A program made the position numbers and the translations under genes. The notes below the pieces were generated by a model, which saw nothing but the letters and a program-made list of their open reading frames with translations, did no database searches and was not told the DNA's origin. From positions 1,815,501-1,879,500 of the forward strand of contig JALJCS010000052.1 of NCBI GenBank assembly GCA_023055355.1: a stretch of DNA of 64,000 bases, written 5' to 3'. Source of the stretch: Agelaius tricolor (lineage: Eukaryota > Chordata > Aves > Passeriformes > Icteridae). Positions 49,213 to 61,244 of the stretch are shown here, piece after piece (the first letter of the stretch is position 1; every line of letters starts with the position of its first letter).

Positions 49213-50760
49213 ACTGGCTGTCACTCGCTGCTGTGGCCACCTCTCCCCTGGCTGGCGGCTCTTGGGATGAAGGGGAAGGAAGCGAGGTCACATCTTGTCC
49301 CAACATGGAGGTGGCCCTTGGTGGGGGCAGGGTGGCCACAAGATGGGCACAGGCTGGGGACATGGTGGGGGATGGTCTTGCCAGGACTGGGGGGCTCAGG
49401 GGATGTGGGGAACCAAGGATGGGTGTCCAGCAGAATGGGGGTCCAGGGGAATTGGGGTCTCCATGCCTGGGGGCATTCAGGGATGGGGGTGCTGTGGGAA
49501 CATGGTCCCCAGGGATTTGGGGTCATGGTGTGTGGGTGCCAGAGCTGAGGGTGCAGGCGGAAAAAGGGGACCCTTGGGAATAGGGGTTCCGGGGAAGAAG
49601 CAGCCCATGGGATGGGATCAAGGCAATGGTGGGGCTGGGCAATGTCAGTCCTGGGATGGGGTCCCCAGGGAGGAGAGACCAAGGCAATGGGGGTCCCATG
49701 GTTGGGTTCCCAGGGGAATGGGGGTGCCAGGGATGGGCAGTGGCTGGGTGGGCACGGGGGTCACAGCTCCTTCATGGGGTGCCTCAGATTTTGGGGTGAC
49801 TCAGAGCTCCGCACATTCCCCACCCTGCAGCACCCCAGGGCTGTCCTGGGAGTCTCTGTGTCCCTGCCCCACTCACCCCAGGGTCAGGTCCCCCCATTTC
49901 CTGGCTCAGCCATCCCAGGCAACACTTGATGCCCAATTGGTTCAGACAAAATTACACATCCATAGAATAAAAGCAAAAATCTTTCCCACACCGTTATTTT
50001 CCTAATAAAGAACAAACTCAGCAAAAATCAAACTGGCAAGGTATAAAATGCTCTGGTTTGTAGAATCCTTATAACGCTTTCTGTCCCAACAAGTCCCTCA
50101 CAATAAAAACACAAACAAATCACAAAGAAATGAGACTTTTTGGCTCCCTTTAGGAGCCCCTTGGTGCATCCCACAGCAGGGTTTGCTTGTGGATAACACA
50201 GAGGGTGGAATCTCCCTGAGTGTCCAACAGCTCCATGGGATTGTTCCCTGCCTGCTGGGCAGCACCCCAGCCCCTAAGGAAACCTTTTCTTGGACCATAT
50301 TTAGGAACTCTTCCTATTTTCCTCGTTCCCACCCTGAAAATTGATTGATTTCCCATGGAGGAAGGGGAGAAGCTCTGTCCATGCTTGGGAGAGTGCACAG
50401 GAATCCGTGGAAATGCCCCTGTGTGCCTCAGGGTCTGATTCCCTGGTAAATCCACTCCAGCCTGCCCTGAATTCCCCTGCCTGGGCACTCCCTGCTGATG
50501 CTGTGACACCCCTGTTCCCCAGCACCTTGTGTGCAGCCCCTGCTCAATATTTCCACACTTTTCCCTCTCTTCTGGTGTGCACATCCAGAACACATTCTTT
50601 CCATGAGGTTCCAAAGGGCAGGAGGTTATGTTCAAGAAGGAGGGTCCAGGTCAGGTTGTTGAGAAAATCGGTGTGGGATTTGCAGTTGTTTTGTGGTATT
50701 CTCAGTCCCTTGGGGACAGGAACAAATAATCAGTTGCTGCATTTCCGGACTGGTTCCCCC
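49213..50760 (-). other. Upstream region of U8 beyond LTR-2
   Basis: Reverse complement of 29250-31600, including the AT-rich core. It is one half of the inverted partner of the U5-U6 intergenic region. No gene. Confidence 0.55.
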
Positions 50761-52340
50761 ACAGCTGAACCTGCAGGGGCAGTTTCCAGCCAGCCCTGCT
50801 CTGAAAACCATTAAAGGCCCTCACAGAGCCACTGCTTGAGCTCCCTTTGGGTTTGTGCTTCTTGCAGGGCTGAGCAAACCACAGACAGGGCCTTTTTCAC
50901 CCACGGAATTCTCACCTCTGCAGCAGCTCTAAAGCTGCCAGAATCAAAGCCAAGGGGGCAGGGGGGACCCTCAGGTGCTGGCTGCCACCTGGGGCTGGGC
51001 AGAGCAGGGCTGGGCAATGGCCATCCCTGTGCAGTGGGGCTGGGCCATGGCTGGGCCCCAGCCTTGCATTGACAGGGGTCCCCAGGATGTGCCACCCCTG
51101 GGACAGGCGCCTGGCCAGGAATGTGCAGGGACATTTCCAGAACTGCCACCCCCTGGGACAGGACCCCCCATGACAGGATGTGTCACCCCCTGGGACAGGA
51201 TCCCCCCAGGACAGGAGCCTCTGGATGTGCCCCCCCAGGACAGAACCCCCCCCCCCCCTTTCCCATCTGACTCTCAGCACAAACGGCCTCTTCCTTCTTG
51301 CCCAGGAAAAAGAAAGTGAAAGTGTTGAGGGGGCACAGCCAAACACCTCCATCCCCCACAACCTCCCCACCCTTCCCTGCACCCCCTGCTCCCCATTTTT
51401 CTCCTCCCCTGGCTCCCCCCAATCCATTCCTTGCTCAGGTGCTCCCCGGGATTGCTGAGCCAGGAACGGGGGCAGAGGGCACCTGGCACAAAAGTGAGGA
51501 AAATAAGGAAAAGAGAAATAAAGAGAGGAAAAAGTCAAGGGCAGGGGAGGGCACAGAGGCAGAGCTACCCAGGACCCCCATGTGATGCCTGCACAGGAAA
51601 TGAGCACCCCAGGGGGGGTGGTGCTGGGCCCTGGGTCACACCAAAATCTGAGGCACCCAGGGAAGGAGCTGAGATCCCTGTGTCCATCAAGCCACTGCCC
51701 ATCCCTGGCACCTCCGTTCCCCTGGGATCCCAACCATGTAACCCCCATTCCATATGTCCCACATTGCCTGGGAGCCCCATCCCTGTACTGACATTCCCCA
51801 GGATCTCCATGGCCCAGGAACCCATTCCCAAGGAACCCTGTCCTGTTCATTCCAAGCCCTGAAATCTCCCATCCCCCAGGACCTTCATCCTCTCAGCTCC
51901 CCCATTCTCCCATCATCCACATCCAAAGAACCCCCATCCCATGACTTCAAATCCCTGGAGCTCACGTTCCATTAGGATTCCTATCCCTGAGTCTCCCCAG
52001 CCCTGGGATCCATATTTCCATGCCCCCCACCCCAATCCTAGGTGACTCCACCTCTTCAGGACCCCCATTGTTCAGGGACCCCATCCCTGGGACCCCCCAT
52101 TCTCCTGGACACCCATCCCTGGCTCCCCAAACCCATTGAGCCCCTCCCTCCTGGGAACTCCATGTCCCACCTTGTCCCACCTAGCCTTGTCCCCAGCCTG
52201 TCCCCAGCTTGTGGCCACCCAGCCCCCACCAAGGGCCACCTACACATGGGGACGGACGTGACCTCGCTTCCTTCCCCTTCATCCCAAGAGCCGCCAGCCA
52301 GGGGAGCGGTGGCCACAGCAGCGAGTGACAGCCAGTGCAC
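50761..52340 (+). other. Upstream region of U9
   Basis: Plus-strand shared upstream region with an ISRE-like site at 51312-51322 and a C-rich run near 51246-51258. It ends in the 5' UTR before ATG 52341. Confidence 0.5.
51312..51322 (+). promoter_or_regulatory. ISRE/IRF-like element upstream of U9
   Basis: GAAAGTGAAAG, 1029 bp before ATG 52341, in the conserved upstream context. Confidence 0.4.
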
Positions 52341-55300
52341 ATGGCTGGGGACACCTGGATGGCCGGGAAGGTGGCGCTGCTCCTGTGGGGTGAGTGCCCC
52401 GGGCATGGGCCTGACACCCAGGGGATGGGGAGGGGAGGGGGCACAGGGGGGCTGCAGGGTCCCCTGAGGTCTCCAATGCAAGCAGAGCCAGAGCATGAGG
52501 TCACCAGAGCCATGGGGTGGCTGTGGGGATAGAGGAAGGGGGACAGGAATGTACTGCTGTCCCCTACGGGGACAGTTTGGGGACATCTCCCACACCCTGT
52601 GCCCCCGGTGCCTCTGTCCCCATGGTGCCACCCCCACCCAGCCCTGTCCCTTCTCCCTTCCAGCCCAGACCCTCGGCCTCACTGGTGAGTCCTCGGGGGA
52701 TGCCATGGCCCCACCCCACTGTCCCCAGCCCCATGCTGGCCCTGGCAGGCTGGTGTCCCCTGTCACCCACAGGTGCCCAGACCACCCAGCTCCTGGTGGA
52801 GCCCCCCTAGAGGCCGGCGGTGCTGTGGGACCGGGTGACACTGACCTGCCAGGGCTTGGGGACTGCCGGTGCCACAACTTGGTACAAGGATGGGCAGCTC
52901 TGGGGGCAGCAGGGACTCGACCACCTGAGTGTCACTGAGAGTGGCACCTACACGTGTGACAGACCTGGCAGTGGGCACAGCCCCCCCGTTAGAGTCTTAG
53001 ATGGTGAGTGGGGATCTTAAATCATCTGGGTGGCCGCTGATAGATCTGGGTGAGCTCCACTCTGTGGGTGGCCTCACACCCCTTGTGTGGTGCCCTGCAC
53101 ACAGGAACATCCCAGTTCATCCCAGTGCACCCACATGTCCCCAGTGCCATGGGGACCCTCCTTGCACCTGTCTCAAGCCTCTCAGTGAGATGGGACCCTC
53201 CTGTCCCACAGATGAGCTGGTGCTGCAGGTGCCAGCACGGGCACTGCTGGAGGGGGACACAGTGACACTGCGCTGCCGGGGCCGGCAGGACAACCCGGAC
53301 ACCAGGGTGCGATTTTACCAGGAGGAGAAGGATCTGTGGGGGTCCCTCAGGGGAACCGAGCTGTCCCTGTCCCCTCTGCAGCTGCACCACAGCGGTCACT
53401 ACAGCTGCAGTGGCTTGGTGAGGGCCTTTCATTCACGGTCAGCAGCAGTGACAGTGACAGTGCACGGTGAGCACCCCCACAGTTGGAATTCTGATCTCCT
53501 GACACCTCCAAAGCCCCTTCAAGGCAGACTCAGAGTCACAGTCCTCACCTCCCCTCTCCTTCCCTGAGCTCTTCTCGGTGCTGGTGCTGGAGGGTTGCCC
53601 CAAGCCCACCCAGGGGTCCCCCTGACTCTCAGCTGCCTCAGCACCCCCAGCCCCCTGCAGCCCCGAGCCCCCCTCCTGCACGTGTTCTACCGGGACGGGC
53701 AGGTGGTGGGGGGCCTGCAGGGGTCCCTGCAGCTGCTGGTGCCTGCCCTGGGGGTCTCCCACTCGGGGAATTACAGCTGCCAGGTGCGCTCTGAAGGGGG
53801 GTCGTGCAGAATAGCAGAGCCCGGCTCCATGTCACGGTGCACAGTGAGTGCGGGGATGGGCACGGGGAGCCCTCATGGTCTGCTCGGGTCCCCCATTACT
53901 GTCTGGGGACCTCCATCAGTGCCAGGAGACCCCATCCCTCACTGGGTCCCTTCACCCCTCCCGAGGTCCCCTCCCCCCTCTCTGAAGTCCCATCACATTC
54001 CCCAGGTCTCACCATCCCCTCCCTTGGGTCCCTGTACCCTCCCTGGTGTCAGCCCCCTCCCTCACCAGGTGTCCCTTCCCTGACCCCCCCATCCTTCCTT
54101 GGAGTCCCTTTCAAGACCCCCCAGTCTCTTCGCCCCCTCTCCCTCACTGGGATTCCTCTTCCCCTCCCTTACCCCCCAGGTCCCTCACTGTCCCCTTCTG
54201 TCACCCCCTCCCACAGGGGTCCCGCTCTCGGGGGTGTCCCTGTCAGCACAGCCCCCCAGGGGACAGGTGGCACTGGGGGACCGCCTGGTGCTGAGCTGCA
54301 CAGTGGCCGCAGGGTCAGGTCCCCTGTCCTTCTCCTGGCACCGGAAGGGCTCAGGGGCACTGCTGGGCACCAGCCCCCACCTGGAGCTGCACCACGTTGG
54401 GGACAAAGACAACAGCCAGTACCGGTGCCGGGTCACCAATGGGGACAGCATGGCCGAGAGTGACCCCCTGAATGTCACCGTCCTGGGTGAGCGGGACCCT
54501 CGGGCTGGGGGTGACCCAACCGCAGCACCCCCATCCCACCTCACCCAGTGCCAGCCTTCTTTATGTCCTCACAGTGCCTGTGGCCAATGCCACCATCATC
54601 CCTAGTCCCCCATCACACCAGGTGCGTGCAGGTGACCCTGTGACCCTGCGCTGCTCAGTGCAGGTGGGCTCAGCCCCTGTCACCTTCATCTGGCTGCACA
54701 ACGGGAAGGAGGTGGCTCAGGGTCCCCTCCTGGAGCTCAGGGACATCGATGTGGGACATTCGGGCACCTACCAGTGCATGGCCACCAATCAGCTGGGACA
54801 GGACGGGTACCGCATGTTCCAGGCACTCAGCCCTGATCTGGCCCTGGAGCCGACAGCGTGGGACACAGAGAAACACAGGGTCACAGGTGGAGTCACACAG
54901 GGTTACTCGGGGATGCAAGACCCCGGGGGTGATGGGTGACCCTGATGTGTCCCCCTCTGTTTCTTGCAGTGGCTGCAGGGGTCAGTGCGGCTCTTTTGTT
55001 CCTGCTCCTGCTCGTGGGTGTCATTGTGGCCTGGCACCGGTGGCACCGCCTGGGTGGGTGACAATGGGGGACGGGGGTCCCAGGGAGCTGTAGAGGCCCC
55101 CAGAGTTGGGGAGCGATAGGGCAGCACCCACAGCCCCAGAAATGTGTCTTTGGCTGGGAGTCCTGTAGGATTTGGGCAGTTGCTGTATGGTCCTGCAGGG
55201 ATGTTGAGGGTTCTTTCAGGGGCCCTGGGGGTATTTGGGTGGTCTTTGTCCCAGCTGGGTTTGGGTGTTTGAGGCTGACTTGGTTGGGACCACTGGAGAG

Positions 55301-55806
55301 GTTCACAGATTCTGGGGGGTTTCAGGGACGCTTGGGCATCCCATGGGGGTTCAGCAATCCTGAAAGGGGTCAGGGCCCTGTGACCCCCACAGTGACTCCT
55401 CCTCTCTTTCTTTTGCAGCTGCCAGGAAGCAGCAGGAAAGGTGAGTGGGGGGCTCAAACCACACTCTCCCCTTTTACCCGAACGCCCCAAGACCTCTCAT
55501 TTCCTCCCCCACATCCCCTTTATTGCCTCAGGGCCCCCCCGGATCCCCCGGCCCCCCCAGAGGAGGGGGAGGTGCTGTACACCCACGTCGTGGTCACCAA
55601 GAGGGCAGGGGGTGAGCACGGGGGGGACACACGCAGAGGGACACGTCACCCACCAGTGTCACCCCACCCAGATCCCACAGCCCGTGTCTCTCGCAGCGTC
55701 CCCCCGTGCCACCACCCTCCAGCATCCCCAGGTGACCAACGCGGAGCTGCGGGGACCCCAGGGGCGACCGCGGGAACCCGGTGACATCTATGGGAATGTG
55801 CTGTGA
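52341..55806 (+). pseudogene. FCRL unit U9, complete five-domain layout with D1 stop and D3 frameshifts
   Basis: Exons: signal 52341-52389, mini-exon 52664-52684, D1 52773-53003, D2 53212-53466, D3 53567-53843, D4 54217-54486, D5 54575-54886, TM 54970-55053, tail 55419-55440, 55532-55611 and 55697-55806. It is one of two units keeping all of D1 to D5, so it shows the ancestral plan; with D3 repaired the total is 571 codons including the stop. Lesions: TAG in D1 (52808-52810, Trp in other copies), a 1-nt deletion early in D3 producing TGA, the shared 1-nt deletion near the D3 end, and TG at the usual D3 acceptor (an upstream AG before 53528 keeps phase). D2, D4, D5, TM and tail are open. Tail motifs: VLYTHV, VTNAEL and DIYGNVL. 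D1 and D3 skipping would be needed for a product. Confidence 0.8.
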
Positions 55807-56790
55807 CACTGGGGGGAACTGGGGGCACTGGGGGTCCCCACCCATGGGCACCCACTCGTGTCTGTGCTGCCACTAAAAACTGCCCCTCCTGCTCCCCGTG
55901 GGGGAACAAACATCCCAAAGGGCTGAGAGAAGAACAATTTGCTGAAACAGCAATGAGAGAGAATAAAACCAACAGAAACAGCAACAAGGTGCAGAGTCCA
56001 AAGGATCAGAAAACGAATGATTTCCTGGGAAAGCCCCCAAAATAGAGGCAAATCCCAGATGATTGCCCCAGCACATTTTCTCCACTAGGGGAACCTGGCA
56101 GGGCCCTGGACCTTCCTTGTTCTGAAGTGGCCTTCAGGTGGCTCTGGATTCTCTGTCCCAAACCCCTCCTCTGTTGTGTTCCCCACACCATGATGTCACA
56201 AAGGCCCTGGGGGGGTTCCAGAGCCTCTCCCTGTCCCAGGGCAGTCAGGATCAGGCCATGGCACAGGGTGGGGTGTCAGAGACAGGAAAAGTTTGATGTC
56301 TGGAGACATTTTGGAACACCTCCATGTGGCAGGGGTGGGTCAGGCCTTGCTTTTGGTGAGACAGGGCCCCGTCTGTCAATCAGTCTGTCAGCCTTGGCAC
56401 ATTGGGGACAGCGTGACACTCTGCCAAAGCCAGCTCCTGAGTGTCCACATGACCAGAAGTGCCAGCTGGGGAGAGGGCCCTTGGTGGCCCTAATGGCTCA
56501 AAAGGCAGACCATGAGGTGGCACACTCCCTGACCGTGTCTGCTCTTGGGTTGTCTGTCTCATCCACGCTGGAACCCAGGAGTTGGCAACTCATTTAAATG
56601 AGAAATATTTGCCTTGGAAAGTGGGAACATTCCTGGAATCGAAAGAAGACACTTGTCTAAAATTTGTTTTAATTTCAAAAATGATAAGGCTTCCAGGCAA
56701 AAGTGTAAGAAAAGTAATAGGGCTCTTTACTAGGAAATTAATAAAGCAGAACAGAACCAACAACACAAACCCAGAATCCCAGAACTTTCC
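55807..56790 (+). other. 3' flank of U9
   Basis: Standard unit 3' flank with an intact AATAAA at 55962-55967. It leads into module F. No gene. Confidence 0.5.
55962..55967 (+). terminator. Candidate polyadenylation signal of U9
   Basis: AATAAA 156 bases after the stop codon, at the same aligned place as the U8 hexamer. Confidence 0.45.
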
Positions 56791-57204
56791 CTCCCGCTCA
56801 GCGCTGTTGGTTTTTGTGGCAGTTATAACCGCGGCCAGCAGGGGACGCTGCAGGGAGCACTCCCGGCCAGCAGGGGGCGCCCCGCTCCAGCTCCATCCCC
56901 TCAGGGGCCATGGCGGCCTCGGCCGGGAGGCAGGAGGGCAAATCGCTCCTTTTGCAAACTCACGGCCACCAATCGGTCCCGGCACCACCACCGGCAGCGG
57001 GCAGAAGCCGCCAAGGCAGCAGGTTGGAACCCGGTGCCCACTGGCAGCGTAGCAGTTTCCCGGGGCCAGGCACACGCCCTGCACAACACCCGCGACCGCT
57101 CTCCATGATCCCGAATGGGAGGAAGGCAGCCCCCGAGCTCAGGCAGGTCTTGGATCCACAGCAGCATCTCTGGTGGCTTTGTGCCACAATTCCTGCCAAC
57201 CCTC
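56791..57204 (+). promoter_or_regulatory. Inter-unit module F: tandem CTCF-like pair at cluster edge
   Basis: Motifs at 56835-56848 (one change, GGGGAC for GGGGGC) and 56867-56880 (intact), again 32 bp apart. ATGGCGGC starts at 56910 (130 codons open). The usual donor is not present; the sequence continues into the cluster edge instead. It is the last module before the MROH gene. Confidence 0.6.
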
Positions 57205-57698
57205 ATCCTTTCACTCCTCTTTCCTTTTCCAGCCCTCGTACAGCAGCTCTGGGAATGTTGAATTGCCCTGCGATGTTGAGGAAAGCTGGTGCTCTGTGCT
57301 GACTCTGCCAGAGCTTATCCGGGGGCTCCAGAGCGCGTTTTGCAGGAGGGAAGCGTTGGCGCGGGCTCAGCCCCTGGGCCGGGCGCTGCCTGCGCCCAGC
57401 CCCGGCCTCCCCTGCCCGCACCGCCCTGAGGCGCGGCCACAGCAGCCGCTGGCCAAGGGCTCCCGAGGGGAGGGGGCAGAGGGACGGCTGCTGCCCGGGG
57501 AGCCGCCGTGCCGCCCCGCAGCCCCGCCGGGCCGGGGCTCCATGGGCACCCGCCTCGGGCCCACGGGAGCCTGGAGAAGAGCCCGCGCGGCCTCTGCCTG
57601 CAGCAGCGGCCAGGGGCACAGCTGCCAGCCCCGCACCCTGAGCACCGCCCTCAGGGACCTTCTCCAGCCTCAGCCTGGGCCTTCCAGGCCCTCCTTAC
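57205..57698. other. Boundary between FCRL cluster and MROH gene
   Basis: About 57225-57340 resembles 16590-16700 in module C. From about 57340 the sequence is CpG-rich. The MROH exon expected after 57699 on the - strand is not found here. No protein was recognised. Confidence 0.45.
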
Positions 57699-58474
57699 CA
57701 GCACCTCGCTGAACTTTGACAGCTGCCCCTTCTTCACCAGCTGCTTCAGCTTCCTCCTCTTCAGGAACTTGGCCACACCAAGCAGCGTTTCCCGAGAGGC
57801 CTGCAGGGCACCAGACACCCACAGATGGCCCCACGGGCCAAGGCCCAGGACCCACATCCCTGTGCCAAGGCCTGCACCAGGCTGCACTCCTGGAGGTACC
57901 AGGGCAGGAGGCAGCCCAGCCCCCTCCCCAAGATCCACCAGCATCACACCAAACCTCACCTTTGCCACACACCGCTTCTCATCATGGCACTGGAAGAAGA
58001 GTGGAAGGAGGCTTTGGCTCAAAATCTTCGCAAGGGGCTTTTTTCCCTCCTCCACTACCGACTCCATCTCCCTGAAGAAGAGCTCAAGGGAGAGCACTTG
58101 CACAGAGCTGTTGTCCTGGAGGAATGCAAGAGGATCAGGCCTTTACACCAAATTCTCCATGCTCACCTGGCCAAAGTTTCTGGGCAGCAGCCAGTTCCCG
58201 CAGCTGGGGACACAGAGCCTTACGTGGTCAAAGAGCAGCAGCAGTGCCTCAGCCAGCTTGGGGGCAGTGGTGCTGGATACCAGCATGTCTGCCTGGAGCA
58301 CATTTGTCAACACATGCATGGACATGCTGACCACCTTTCCATCGGCCTCAGCCAGCAGCTCCAGAAGGCTCTCAGAAAGGCTGCACATTCTCCTGGCCTG
58401 GGTGGAACACAAGGCTGCACTGCAAAGCCATGGACGGCTGCACCGCCAACACCGCCCTGGCACTGCAAGCCCAC

Positions 58475-58475
<1 letters not shown>

Positions 58476-58517
<42 letters not shown>
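58476..58517 (+). repeat. (CTG)14 microsatellite in MROH intron
   Basis: Fourteen uninterrupted CTG units on + (CAG on -), lying in the intron between MROH exons 58800-58663 and 58397-58224. It would encode polyglutamine in one frame on -, but exon phases place it in intron. Confidence 0.9.
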
Positions 58518-58518
<1 letters not shown>

Positions 58519-60513
58519 AGGGCCCACAGGCCAAAGGCCTGAGCCAAAGCACTGGGGCAGCTGAGGCACGAGAGCTGGGAGCAGCTGCCTCAGCTCCTGA
58601 AGCCCTGCACGCCCAAGGGGCTGCTTTCCACAGCGCAGCTTCAGCCACAGCCCCCTTCTCACCATCCAGGGCTCCCTGCTGAGCACCACCAGGCCTCTGA
58701 GCGCCAGGCGCCGCTGCTCCCTGCACTCCATCTGCAGGCAACTTGACATCATCTTCACAACAGTGCCAGCACATTTCCTCCAGTGCAGGTACTTGAGGAC
58801 CTGAAAGGCACGGGGCAGTGACAGGGGAACCATCCAGCAGGAGCCCAGAACCCCACAGGGCCGGGCCCAGGCAGCAGCACAGGGCGTGGCCACTGGCCCA
58901 GGCAGCTGTGGCTCTGAGAGGCCAGAGAGCTGCGAGGCAGCTCAGCCAGGCACTGCTGGCCACCAGGCTCACCTCCACAAGGAATGCCAGCAAGGGCAGA
59001 TCCCAGCTTGGCTTTTCACTGCTGAGCAGCAGGAGAAGGCCATATGCCACATGGGAACACAGTGGGCTCAAGTCATAACGCATCTCCCTGGCAGGGGGAA
59101 AAAAGGCACCGAGAGCCTGAGGTGGGGGACAAACCTCTCCCAGAACTGACTCACAGAGGCCTGGTCTTTTCCCAGCATCCCTGCAGGGGATGTGGCTGCT
59201 CTGGGAGGTGGCCCCTTCTGGGCACTCTCCTCTCCCAGGCTTTTTCAGCCTCCTTGGCCGTCCCTCAGTGACGAGCCTCTGTGGCCCATGCCCACAGGGA
59301 CTGCCCGGAGCACAGGGCACAAATGCCGGGGACAGCGGGGACAAGGGGGTCTCACCTGGCCAGCAGAGCCATGGCATAGTGCTGGCTGTCAGCACACAGC
59401 AGCGTCTCCCAGGCACACTTGCGCTCCATAGACATCACCACGTGCTCACACCGCAGTCAGCAGAGCAGAACCTTCATGGCCTGCACTGCAAACCTGTGTG
59501 CAGAGCAAAGCCCAGGTCACACTAGGAGCGCTGGCGCTGGCCACAAGGGCATGGCAAGGACAGGAGGACTGGCACCTGTTAAGCGTGATGGGAAGGCGCT
59601 GCTCCTCCTGGCATGCTCCCCAGAAGCTATCAACTTCCTCTGCTGGCGGCTGCTGCGTAGTGATGACAATATGGAAGAGCAGTGCCAGAAACAGTTGCTC
59701 AGAATAAGGGATCATGGCCTTGAGCAACCCGAGCACCTGCACAGTCACCAGAGCTGCCTGCAAAAGAAGCAGCCAGAGACAGCGCTCAGTGCCAAGGTGT
59801 CCATGGGGCAGGGCCCAAGGGCAGATGCAGGAGGAGCAGCGGGCCTGGTGCCCCCTGAGCCTGCCCCTAGCCCAGCTTTCAGCCCAGTGACTCCGGCACT
59901 GAGAGCACTGAGAGCTACTGCAGAGGCCACCTGGCGGCCCTGAGCATGGGCCCAGAAACTCACAGCCAGGGCAAAAACGTCCCTGTCATCCCCATCAGAG
60001 GCACATGCGCTGTGCAGTGGCCAATCCTCCATTACACGGAGCAGTGTTGGCAGCACTTTCTGCATTGTTACTCCTGACGAGCCAATGCTTCTCCATATCC
60101 TCGCAGCAGCTCTGTGGGATCAGATCTCTGTGTCAGGGGCATCTCAGTCACAGTACCGTGCCCTGTGCAGCTGTGCGAGTGCAGGTGAAAGAGCCCCAGT
60201 GCCTTGGGGGGCAGGGGGGAGCATTGGCAGCAGGCTCGGGAAACAGAGGGGCCCGAGGCTCCTGGACCTCTCTGCCTGTCCGGCAGACCCCATAGCACAG
60301 GCTGCGCAGGGCCACGGGCCCTAAAGGCTGCTGAGCCCTGAGCTCTCCAGGCACGTGGGCCCCGTACCTGTCACATGTTGGGGCACAGCGCAGGAGGGTC
60401 AGCACCACGTCGGCAGGGTGCTCTTCAGCCAGCCTCACAATGTGGCTGTGCAGCCTGGCATCCACAGTGCCATGGGACAGTAGAGTCTGGTGGATGTTTC
60501 TTACCATGGCCGG

Positions 60514-61244
60514 TGTTATAAAATTGACTCAAAACGAGCAATTTCCAATCAAAGAATTTATTAATTATTGAAGCAGTTATACTACGTAAGCAAAGGCTCA
60601 GCGCTGGGCGACAGGGGAGTCTCAGCTCCACCTACTGCCGCGCCAACTAGTTTCTGATTCAGTCCTTTTATCCTCTCCATCCTTCAGGAGTCCATGTTAT
60701 CTCGGAGTTCTCTGCGCCTGCGCTGGTTGTTGCTAGAGGGTCATCCTTCTGTGTCCTGGTGGTCGGTGATAAAAGGCTGCGGAGTCTTCCTCAGCTGCGT
60801 CTTCTTCACCCTATGTCTTTATTTGGTGACTTCTCCGTGGAAAATTACCAAAATCTTATGATTAACGCAATATGTGCCCTATCAAGTTTCAGCAAGCAAA
60901 TATCCTGCCTTGCAGACTGTTTATCTGCCCCTGCCCCTTCCCCAGGTTTTCCCTGGTCGTTATCTCTGTGAGTTATCTGCTTGTACCATTTGTCAGCGGG
61001 AAAGGTTTCCCTGCTGGGTGTTAATCTGCCCCTGCCCTTTCCCCAGCCTTTCCCTGGTCGTTATTTCTGTTAGTTATCTGTTTGTACCATTTGCTGGGTG
61101 GGACTATGTGTGGGCTCCTGCAACCCCTTCCCTGGTATCCTTGTAGCTCATATCTCATGAAGTAGTACAGAAATAGTCAGCAGACAACTCTTGTAACACA
61201 CTGGTCTCTTTTTCGTGATGAACAAAATGTAGTCCTTCATCTCA
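60514..61244 (-). mobile_element. Solo LTR-5 inside an MROH exon
   Basis: On - it runs from TGAGATG to TTATAACA. It contains a GATAAAAGG TATA-like box and an AATAAA before its end. A direct repeat GCCGG flanks it (60509-60513 and 61245-61249). Removing it with one repeat rejoins the MROH exon in frame, so it is a clean insertion. No internal genes; about 731 bp, a family different from LTR-1 and LTR-2. Confidence 0.8.

Noticed and set aside
664..55806. Alternative family: avian CHIR or other leukocyte receptor complex genes
   Set aside because: The 21-bp second signal exon and the D2, D3, D4 and D5 motifs (EGDTVTLRC, ELFSVP, PSGVSLSAQPP, NATIT) fit the FcR/FCRL family better.
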